From positions 62,001 through 126,000 of the forward strand of contig CAMAVS010000006.1 in the NCBI GenBank assembly GCA_945861665.1: a DNA stretch of 64,000 nucleotides, read 5' to 3'. A program made the translations under genes and the position numbers. The stretch comes from Chitinophaga pinensis (GTDB lineage: Bacteria; Bacteroidota; Bacteroidia; UBA4408). Shown here piece by piece: positions 17,675-24,404 of the stretch. The notes under the pieces were generated by a model. The model was not told the origin of the DNA. It was given only the letters and a program-made list of their open reading frames with translations, and did not search any database. The number at the start of each line of letters is the position of its first letter. Positions within the stretch are counted from its first letter, which is position 1.

Positions 17675-17802
17675 GTCACAAAAATGCGACAAATTGGCAA
17701 TAATCCTCTGTTTATTTTTTATTTTCACTTTAAATGGTCTTTAAATTATATAAAATTCAATATACATTACACATTAACCGCTACCATATTTATTAAATTT
17801 AG

Positions 17803-17810
17803 TATTTTTG
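17803..17810 (+). promoter_or_regulatory. -7 promoter element of the HTH (IS630-like) gene
   Basis: TATTTTTG matches TAnnTTTG and lies 14 bases before the ATG at 17825, supporting that start rather than the upstream in-frame ATG at 17669, which lies inside the htpG promoter region. Confidence 0.4.
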
Positions 17811-17824
17811 AAATAAAAAGAATT

Positions 17825-18316
17825 ATGCGTATTTTAAAAACACCTACAAAACATAGCCCAGAAGACCTGAAAGCATTAATGAATACTGCAAAAAGCAGCA
17901 AGGATTTTAAAAAATGGCAAATCTTGTACATTTCTTCCTGTTATAAAGTAACAGCCAATTACCTTTCCGACACAACCGGTTATTCAAAAGCAAGCATCTA
18001 CAGTATTATCAAACACCCCGATATTGACATAAATCACAAAACAAGGGGCGGCAGAAACAGAGAATTATTACCCATTAAAGAAGAGCTTAGGATGATGGAA
18101 AACATGGAAGATACTGCAATAAAAGGACAAATTATATCTTCGAAAGATATGAAAAGTTCAGTAGAAGCAATCGTTGGTAAAGCTGTTTCTGACGATTACA
18201 TTTGGGATCTTTTTAAAAGAAATGGGTGGAAAAAACACAGTCCGGCCCCCAACCAGTACAATAACAGCCAAACAGATTACAAAAAAAAGACCAAAAACCA
18301 TTTGGTTACCCCTTAA
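17825..18316 (+). CDS. Orphan IS630-like transposase N-terminal (HTH) protein
   Basis: A 163-residue protein with a helix-turn-helix (YLSDTTGYSKASIYSIIK) followed by a second winged-helix segment ending DYIWDLFKRNGWKKHSP. This matches the DNA-binding half of IS630-family transposases just before the DDE domain. The protein stops shortly after an A8 tract at 18281-18288, where IS630 elements with split ORFs often frameshift. I translated both other frames after the tract: one ends after about 10 codons and the other after about 20, so no DDE half follows. It is either a decayed element or a retained DNA-binding protein. The longer frame from 17669 overlaps the htpG promoter and is unlikely. 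Confidence 0.6.
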   Translation: MRILKTPTKHSPEDLKALMNTAKSSKDFKKWQILYISSCYKVTANYLSDTTGYSKASIYSIIKHPDIDINHKTRGGRNRELLPIKEELRMMENMEDTAIKGQIISSKDMKSSVEAIVGKAVSDDYIWDLFKRNGWKKHSPAPNQYNNSQTDYKKKTKNHLVTP

Positions 18317-18463
18317 AATAATTCTTAAAAACATGAATAAAATATAACATAATAACATTATTTGATAGCTGTTTATATTTATAAACCTAAAAATATTTTA
18401 TATTTATTTTTTAAAATTAGAAAAATGAATTTAATTTGCATTATAACTAACAAGAACCAGACA

Positions 18464-19615
18464 ATGAAGAAAAATAATCTATCAATAATATTAGGTCTAG
18501 CAACATGCCTTTGTTTATTTATTCAATTTGAACTTTTTGCTCAAGGATGCGTTGCTGTAAGACCAATGAGTTGCTCAGGTGTTGGAAACTCTAATGGATC
18601 GCCATTATTAAATAAAGGTCAATTTCAGGTTTCAACGACCTACCGTTACTTTAAGTCCTATAAACATTTTAAAGGAGATTCAGAACAAAAAGAAAGAGTA
18701 GAATTGGGCACAGAAGTAATAAATATTGCTCATTCAATTGACTTAGGATTAACTTATGCTATTAGTGACCGATTAAACATTTCGATGAACGCTCCCCTGA
18801 TTTATTATTACAGATCTTCATTGTATGAACACTATGGAAATAGAATAAAAGCAAATCCCGAGCAAAAACGATTTGGTACACAGGCAAAAGGGTTAGGAGA
18901 CATCAGAATATCAACAAGTTATTGGTTATTAAAACAAGGCAAAGATTCAAGTGGTAATATTTCTGTTGGCTTAGGCATTAAACTCCCAACTGGTAATTCG
19001 AATGTTCAAGATGATTTTCACCGTTTGACAAACAAAGGCGAGGACTCATTAATTCAAAAAGCGGTTGACCAATCAATTCAACTTGGGGATGGAGGCGTTG
19101 GCTATACTATTGAGACCCAGGGATATAGAAATGTAGGTTCGAAATCTTCTTTTTATTTTAATGGTTTTTATATGTTTAACCCACAAAACTATAATAAAAC
19201 GCTTAACAGGGGAACTTTGGTTGGTGTTGATCCACTTATAGCGTACCACTCAATTGCAGATCAGTATATGATTCGTTTTGGATTAAACTTTAAACCACTT
19301 AGTAAACAAAATTTATTTTTAAATTTAGGTGCAAGATACGAGGGAATTCCAGCAAAGGATTTAATCGGAAAAAGTGAAGGTTGGAGAAGACCAGGATATA
19401 TTGTTTCGGTTGAACCAGGAATTACATATTTAAAAGGTAAAGCCACTTTTGTTTTGAATGTTCCTATTGCTCTTTATAGAAACAGAGTTAAAAACACATA
19501 CGACCTTGCTGACCCTGCTGCTATAAGACACGGTGATGCAGCCTTCGCAGATTACCTAATTAACTTTACATTCTTATATCGATTTGGAAAATTAAATCAT
19601 CATAAAATGGAATAA
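18464..19615 (+). CDS. Putative outer-membrane transporter-like beta-barrel protein
   Basis: From the ATG at 18464 the product has 383 residues, beginning with a signal peptide (a hydrophobic stretch ending ELFAQ). Its mature N-terminus carries two cysteines (GCVAVRPMSCSG). The rest is an amphipathic strand pattern with DLGLTYAISDRLNISMNAPL and a C-terminal strand LINFTFLYRFGK, resembling barrels of the phenol-degradation MetA-like or transporter class. The open frame continues 34 codons upstream, but those codons lack signal-peptide character. I do not know the substrate. The gene stands alone between the IS630-like fragment and the zinc-finger gene. Confidence 0.65.
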   Translation: MKKNNLSIILGLATCLCLFIQFELFAQGCVAVRPMSCSGVGNSNGSPLLNKGQFQVSTTYRYFKSYKHFKGDSEQKERVELGTEVINIAHSIDLGLTYAISDRLNISMNAPLIYYYRSSLYEHYGNRIKANPEQKRFGTQAKGLGDIRISTSYWLLKQGKDSSGNISVGLGIKLPTGNSNVQDDFHRLTNKGEDSLIQKAVDQSIQLGDGGVGYTIETQGYRNVGSKSSFYFNGFYMFNPQNYNKTLNRGTLVGVDPLIAYHSIADQYMIRFGLNFKPLSKQNLFLNLGARYEGIPAKDLIGKSEGWRRPGYIVSVEPGITYLKGKATFVLNVPIALYRNRVKNTYDLADPAAIRHGDAAFADYLINFTFLYRFGKLNHHKME

Positions 19616-19728
19616 AAAGTATGAAGGAGTAGCGTGAGCTAATGCACAAAAAATTACGACACTTTGCGTAGGAACATTTTGATTCGTTATTTAAACCCGC
19701 AATGGCAGACGTTATTCCCTTATTTATT
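19616..19728. other. Convergent spacer, nothing recognised
   Basis: This spacer separates the outer-membrane protein gene from the zinc-finger gene. It contains no tRNA-like fold, no clear terminator, and only a trivial 16-codon frame from 19702. I cannot assign a function. Confidence 0.3.
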
Positions 19729-20079
19729 TTATTGCTTTCTTTTTACCAATAAAAAATAATCGCCTTCAATAGCAAGGTAGCCAAATTCATAACAAAAATA
19801 ATAATTGTCGCCCTTTTTTGTTTTGTACTGATGGGTGTAATACCCAAAATTAAAACCCTTATCCGTTAATTTTTGTTTACTTGCTTTTGCTGTTTCTTCA
19901 GGAATAAGTGATTCCAGTATTTTTCTGTTCTTACGCAAAATACCGTTTATGTTTCGCACATAATTACTGCTTTCACTGTTTACTTTGTTATTATACGCGT
20001 TACGACAGAGGTCGCTACAAAACTTTTTGTCGATGCGTCCTTTAAAGGTATCACCACAGTCTAAACACTTCTTTTCCAT
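19729..20079 (-). CDS. Small treble-clef/zinc-ribbon protein of unknown function
   Basis: A 116-residue protein. The N-terminal CLDCGDTF and FCSDLCRNAYNNK form a four-cysteine zinc site of the kind found in small DNA- or RNA-associated Bacteroidota proteins. It continues with a basic helical segment and an aromatic C-terminus (NYYFCYEFGYLAIEGDYFLL). I do not recognise a named family with certainty. It is divergent from two tandem ssb genes across a 198-base region with two inverted repeats (20110-20168), so it may share regulation with them or act as their regulator; the latter is inference. Confidence 0.6.
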   Translation of the reverse strand: MEKKCLDCGDTFKGRIDKKFCSDLCRNAYNNKVNSESSNYVRNINGILRKNRKILESLIPEETAKASKQKLTDKGFNFGYYTHQYKTKKGDNYYFCYEFGYLAIEGDYFLLVKRKQ

Positions 20080-20109
20080 ATAGTTGTATACGGAACAAAT
20101 ATAGTAATT

Positions 20110-20168
20110 ATCCGTTTACAAACGACTAAAAACGGATATATTCGGATACAAACGTTTAATAACCGAAT
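20110..20168. promoter_or_regulatory. Double inverted repeat between the zinc-finger gene and ssb (candidate operator)
   Basis: Two perfect inverted repeats lie side by side: ATCCGTTT/AAACGGAT (20110-20137) and ATTCGG/CCGAAT (20140-20168). Each contains a direct copy of TACAAACG (20117-20124 and 20147-20154), spaced exactly 30 bases, about three helical turns. The second also contains the palindrome AAACGTTT. The arrangement looks like a pair of binding sites for a dimeric regulator controlling both divergent genes. Confidence 0.5.
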
Positions 20169-20228
20169 CAAATTTTCAAATCGTCACACCTTTGCATCGT
20201 CAAATCAAACAAAAAGCGCTTTAACGAA

Positions 20229-20252
20229 ATGGCACAAAAAATAAACAAGTAA
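20229..20252 (+). other. Seven-codon leader frame upstream of ssb
   Basis: ATG GCA CAA AAA ATA AAC AAG TAA ends 25 bases before the first ssb ATG. It could be a leader peptide, but a frame this short easily arises by chance in AT-rich DNA and there is no Shine-Dalgarno sequence. Confidence 0.15.
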
Positions 20253-20277
20253 AAAAACAATTAATCTTAAAAGTAAC

Positions 20278-20616
20278 ATGAACACACTTAAAAACAATGT
20301 ACAATTAGTAGGCAACTTGGGTATGAACCCGGAAGTTAAACGCCTTGAGAACGGAAAAAAAGTAGCCAAAGTATCGATGGCCACACACGAAAGTTATCGT
20401 AATGCGAAAGGCGAAAAAATCACAAAAACACAATGGCACAACCTTGTAGCTTGGGGTAAAACAGCAAGTATTATTGAAAAATATCTAAAAAAAGGGTCGG
20501 AAATAACGGTTACAGGGAAATTGGTAAGCCGTAATTACATTGATAACGATAATGTTAAACGTAATTTAACCGAAATAAAAGTAAGTGAATTGCTTATAGC
20601 TGGAAACAAAAAATAA
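20278..20616 (+). CDS. ssb: Single-stranded DNA-binding protein, short form (copy 1)
   Basis: A 112-residue OB-fold SSB with VQLVGNLGMNPEVK at the N-terminus and the family core TQWHNLVAWGKTA and YLKKGSEITVTGKL. It binds single-stranded DNA in replication and repair. It ends right after the OB fold (SELLIAGNKK) and lacks the flexible linker and acidic DDIPF-type tip by which most bacterial SSBs recruit partner proteins. It is followed after 43 bases by a second, closely similar ssb gene, so the pair arose by tandem duplication. A double inverted repeat upstream may control it. Confidence 0.93.
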   Translation: MNTLKNNVQLVGNLGMNPEVKRLENGKKVAKVSMATHESYRNAKGEKITKTQWHNLVAWGKTASIIEKYLKKGSEITVTGKLVSRNYIDNDNVKRNLTEIKVSELLIAGNKK

Positions 20617-20659
20617 TTTCAAATAATAAATAAACAATAACAATTAAAAAACAAACAAA

Positions 20660-21004
20660 ATGAACGCATTAAAAAACAAAGTACAATTAATTGGTAATCT
20701 AGGCATGAACCCTGAAGTAAAAACCTTAGATGGTGGTAAAAAACTCGCTAAAATAACGATCGCTACAAACGAGAGTTACAAAAATTCAAAAGGAGAAAAA
20801 ATTACTGATACACAGTGGCACAATCTTATTGCTTGGGGTAAAACTGCCGATATTATTGAGCAATATCTACAAAAAGGGTCAGAAGTAGCTGTTGAAGGCA
20901 AGTTAATTAACCGCAATTACATCGATAAAGAAAATGTAAAACGTTATGTAACCGAAATTCAAATAAATGAATTACTTATATTGGATTCGAAAAAGAATAA
21001 GTAA
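20660..21004 (+). CDS. ssb: Single-stranded DNA-binding protein, short form (copy 2)
   Basis: A 114-residue paralogue of the gene just upstream, alignable without gaps through the OB fold (VQLIGNLGMNPEVK, TQWHNLIAWGKTA, YLQKGSEVAVEGKL). It differs mainly by conservative substitutions and a charged C-terminus (DSKKNK). It too lacks an acidic tip. It is probably cotranscribed with copy 1 (43-base gap, no terminator between) and is followed by a clear hairpin terminator. The residue differences are enough that the two copies could have different partners or expression, but nothing in sequence shows this. Confidence 0.93.
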   Translation: MNALKNKVQLIGNLGMNPEVKTLDGGKKLAKITIATNESYKNSKGEKITDTQWHNLIAWGKTADIIEQYLQKGSEVAVEGKLINRNYIDKENVKRYVTEIQINELLILDSKKNK

Positions 21005-21020
21005 AAATTATTCATTAAAG

Positions 21021-21057
21021 AAAAGCGGGGCGAGATTATACTTTGCTCCGCTTTTTT
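21021..21057. terminator. Bidirectional hairpin terminator after the ssb pair
   Basis: AAAAGCGGGGC pairs with GCTCCGCTTTT (one G-T pair) around a 13-base loop and runs into T6 on the plus strand. It sits between convergent ssb and SpoIIE genes and carries T-rich flanks on both strands, so it could serve both. Confidence 0.8.
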
Positions 21058-21069
21058 ATTTTAGCGAAT

Positions 21070-24000
21070 TTATATACGAACACCAATTATGCAAACATCG
21101 TCTATCTGCTCTAAATCGCCTCTCCAAGCTTCAAAACTATTATCTAAAATTTGTTTCTGTTCATCGCAAGAAAGAGTCGCATTGGTAATTAATATCTCTT
21201 GGAGCTGTTTGTGTTTAAACTTCTTTCCTTTATCACCACCAAATTGATCGGCATAACCATCTGTAAATAGATACAACATATCATTGGGCTCTACATTAAT
21301 TGTGTGTGATGTAAATGGCTTACGGAAGTCAAACTTACCAATAGGTTGTTTATCTGGCTTCCATTCTAAAAGCTCTCCGTTTCGTATTATCCATAAAGGA
21401 TTATTCGCACCCGACCATTGAAGTGTATTAGTCTTTGAATTTAGTTTACAAATGGATATATCCATACCGTCTTTTACTTCACGTTGACTTTTTTCAAAAG
21501 TTTCTTCTACCAATACACTTAACTTATCTAAAATACTTGCAGTCTCTGTAATACCCAATTCTTTTACACAACGGTTAAGTTCATTATGCCCAACTAAACT
21601 CACCATTGCACCCGGCACACCGTGTCCTGTACAATCTACTGCCGCAAAAAATACATCGTCTTGATTTTTTTGCAACCAATAAAAATCACCACTAATAATA
21701 TCTTTAGGTTTATATAATACAAAAGATAGTGGAAGTGTTTTTTTAAACTCCTTTTCGGGAGGTATTATGGCATCTTGAATATTTCGAGCATAGTTTATAC
21801 TATCGGTAATATCTTTGTTTTTTGCCTGCAACATAACATTTGAAACTTGCAACTGCTCTGTGCGTTTGTCAATTTCAGATTCCAAAAAGCGCTGATTTTT
21901 TCTTGAAGACAGTGTTTTTAAATAAAACAATCCCCATATAATGGAAACAATTAAAACAATACTCAACACAACGAACCAAGTTTTTTGCCAGATAGGCGGT
22001 ATAACCTCAAAAGCATATTTTGCAGATACTCCCCAACCTCCTGAACCCATCCTTGACATCACTTGAAACTCATATTTTCCAGGAGGAATATTTGAATAAG
22101 TTACTTCTGTTTGATCAGTAGCAGGGTTCCATTCATTTTCAAAACCATTAAGTTTAAACTTATACAATACATTGTGTTGATAAGGAATATCGATACCAAT
22201 AAAATGAAAGGTAAGGTGATTCATATTGTGATTGAGCTGCAAAGCAGTTGGGTAATTGAACCATTGATTAAAACCACTGTAAAGCACTCCCGAAGGGATT
22301 TCCTTTTTGTTTGCCCAATCGTATTTTTTGAAAAACACATCTATTCCTGATATTTGAGTTGTTGGAGGAATGGTATCAGGAAAATCATATTGCTTTTGAT
22401 ACTTGGTTAAATGTTTGCTGGTACCCCACCAAATATTACCCTTATTATCTTCCATCACAGCATTGGGCGTAGCATCATTACCAGTAAATCCTTCACTGAT
22501 TCCATAATTAACTATGGTTACTTTTTTATCGGGTTGAAAAATAAGTTTATTAATTCCTTTTTCAGAACCTACCCAAATGTTATTATTTCTATCTTCTAAA
22601 ATGGACTCAGTATGATTTGTTGTTAAACCGTCTTTTTCAAAATAATTAATAAACTTTTTACCATCAAAGCAACTAACCCCTTCACCTGTTGCCATCCAAA
22701 TATTACCATTGGCAGCAACAATTATATCCCATATTATTCCATTACACAAACCATTGTTTGTAGAGTATGCTATAAAGTTTTCACCATCGTACTTTATTAA
22801 TCCCGCTCCTTCAGTACCAAACCAATAAATACCATCCTTATCTTGTGCAAAAGAGCGAATAGGACTCTTTAATCCTTTTATTTCTGGATAATGGGTGAAC
22901 TTACCATCTCGAAAAATACTAAAGCCTTTTTGATAATATGCGATAAACAAGTTATCTTGCCTATCTACGAATAAGCGCCATATTTTATTATTTGAGAGTC
23001 CATTTTTTTTATCGTAGTTTGTAAATCTACCATTATTATATACTGACAAACCCTTGTTATATGAGCCAATAAATGTGTTTCCTCTTTTATCATTTTTTAC
23101 TGAAAATATTACATTGTCAGGCAAACCATCATCGGCATTTAAACAGGTAAATGAAGTCCCGTTATATTTACAAACACCACCACCTCTGGTAGCACACCAT
23201 ATATTTCCTTCCAAATCTTCGGAAATACCCATAATGTAATTTTCGCTTAAACCATAACTTTTAGAATAATGTACAAAACGTCTTGTTAGAATGAGATTTG
23301 CACCAGCACCATCAGTACCTAACCATATATTTCCTTTCCCATCCTCTACAAAATCGTGTATTCTTTTATTCTTCAATCCGTCCTCTTCATCAATTAATTC
23401 AATTTCTTTACCATCATAAAGGAATACTCCTTCATCCCAAACGGATACCCATAATTTGTCTTGAACATCTAGAAATAATTTATGAATCTCTTTCCCTTTT
23501 AAAATATCGTAGCGCCTTATTTCTCTGTTCTTAACTTTAAATATGCCGTTATATCCTCCCAGATAAACATCCCCTTTTTTAGATATAACAATAGAATTCA
23601 ATTGTCCCAACTCTTCTTCCTGTGCATATTTATAAATTTCAAACCTTCCGTTAGCCCTTATTACAAGACCTTTTGATGTAGCAAAATAAACAGCACCATC
23701 CGGAGCAACAGCAATATTATATATAGAACTATTTTTTATAAATGGATGCTTTTCCTTCGTTAAAGCGCCATCTTTACTATAATAAAGACCCATTTCAGTC
23801 CCTACCATCATAGTGCCATCCTTGTCTTCAACAAAAGATGTTATTTGAAAATTCTTGATACTATCGTTGTTTGGTTTTTGAAATTTAACACCATCAAAAA
23901 CAACGTAACCGTTTGTATTTGCTATCCATATCTTTCCGCCTTTGTCTTCATACAAACCCAACACAAAATCATCCGGAAGCCCTTGTTCTTTAGTATAAGT

Positions 24001-24282
24001 AGAATATATATTACCATCAAATTTACACAAACCCGCTCCATCCGTACCAAACCACATTAACCCATTTTTATCCTTCAGCATACAATTAATGTAGGATGAA
24101 TTAATTCCTTGTTCTATATCAAACACTTTGATGTTTAAGTGAGCATCGGCTGATATTAATGGGCGGTGAGCTTTGGTAACACGGGGTTGACCGGCAACTA
24201 TTTCGTTGGATGTTTGACCAATACTATAAAGAAAACATAAAAAAAAAGTAGCTAGCAATAAAAGTTTCCTACTCGCTATCAT
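21070..24282 (-). CDS. Two-component-type beta-propeller receptor with SpoIIE-family phosphatase output
   Basis: A 1070-residue transmembrane receptor. A signal peptide is followed by a long series of regulator-propeller repeats (variants of DKDGNIWFGT, about residues 60-660), a Y_Y_Y domain (HLTFHFIGIDIPYQ, YSNIPPGKYEFQV), one membrane helix at about 765-788, a coiled coil, and a C-terminal PP2C/SpoIIE phosphatase (SGDFYWLQ, AVDCTGHGVPGAM, LFTDGYADQFGG). The acidic metal ligands of PP2C are present. In related histidine kinases the propeller and Y_Y_Y domains sense polysaccharides; here the kinase is replaced by a phosphatase that should act on phosphorylated serine or threonine of an anti-sigma antagonist. 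A close relative lies at 61303. Confidence 0.9.
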   Translation of the reverse strand: MIASRKLLLLATFFLCFLYSIGQTSNEIVAGQPRVTKAHRPLISADAHLNIKVFDIEQGINSSYINCMLKDKNGLMWFGTDGAGLCKFDGNIYSTYTKEQGLPDDFVLGLYEDKGGKIWIANTNGYVVFDGVKFQKPNNDSIKNFQITSFVEDKDGTMMVGTEMGLYYSKDGALTKEKHPFIKNSSIYNIAVAPDGAVYFATSKGLVIRANGRFEIYKYAQEEELGQLNSIVISKKGDVYLGGYNGIFKVKNREIRRYDILKGKEIHKLFLDVQDKLWVSVWDEGVFLYDGKEIELIDEEDGLKNKRIHDFVEDGKGNIWLGTDGAGANLILTRRFVHYSKSYGLSENYIMGISEDLEGNIWCATRGGGVCKYNGTSFTCLNADDGLPDNVIFSVKNDKRGNTFIGSYNKGLSVYNNGRFTNYDKKNGLSNNKIWRLFVDRQDNLFIAYYQKGFSIFRDGKFTHYPEIKGLKSPIRSFAQDKDGIYWFGTEGAGLIKYDGENFIAYSTNNGLCNGIIWDIIVAANGNIWMATGEGVSCFDGKKFINYFEKDGLTTNHTESILEDRNNNIWVGSEKGINKLIFQPDKKVTIVNYGISEGFTGNDATPNAVMEDNKGNIWWGTSKHLTKYQKQYDFPDTIPPTTQISGIDVFFKKYDWANKKEIPSGVLYSGFNQWFNYPTALQLNHNMNHLTFHFIGIDIPYQHNVLYKFKLNGFENEWNPATDQTEVTYSNIPPGKYEFQVMSRMGSGGWGVSAKYAFEVIPPIWQKTWFVVLSIVLIVSIIWGLFYLKTLSSRKNQRFLESEIDKRTEQLQVSNVMLQAKNKDITDSINYARNIQDAIIPPEKEFKKTLPLSFVLYKPKDIISGDFYWLQKNQDDVFFAAVDCTGHGVPGAMVSLVGHNELNRCVKELGITETASILDKLSVLVEETFEKSQREVKDGMDISICKLNSKTNTLQWSGANNPLWIIRNGELLEWKPDKQPIGKFDFRKPFTSHTINVEPNDMLYLFTDGYADQFGGDKGKKFKHKQLQEILITNATLSCDEQKQILDNSFEAWRGDLEQIDDVCIIGVRI

Positions 24283-24318
24283 GCTAAATCTGGATTAATA
24301 TTAGAGCACATTTGAATT

Positions 24319-24326
24319 CAAATATA
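24319..24326 (-). promoter_or_regulatory. -7 promoter element of the propeller/SpoIIE gene
   Basis: TATATTTG on the minus strand matches TAnnTTTG exactly; the leader to the ATG at 24282 would be about 30 bases. No clear -33 box. Confidence 0.45.
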
Positions 24327-24404
24327 ATAAAAGTTTAATACTATCCAGTTAAATTCAATAGCTATGAATATAAGTTCTTAAAAAATAGTTATTTAAAACT
24401 GCTT

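Noticed and set aside
17626-17700. 25-residue N-terminal extension of HtpG
   Set aside because: The Hsp90 family begins at MQTGKINVQTENIFP; the extension overlaps the promoter.
17669-17824. N-terminal extension of the IS630-like protein from the ATG at 17669
   Set aside because: It overlaps the htpG promoter region and its residues have no match to the HTH family; a promoter box at 17803 favours the ATG at 17825.
18317-18463. Remnant DDE domain after the HTH fragment
   Set aside because: All frames were read; they end within about 20 codons and contain no DDE-like motif.
19616-19728. Possible tRNA or attachment site in the convergent spacer
   Set aside because: No cloverleaf, no GGTTCGA-type T arm and no flanking direct repeats were found.
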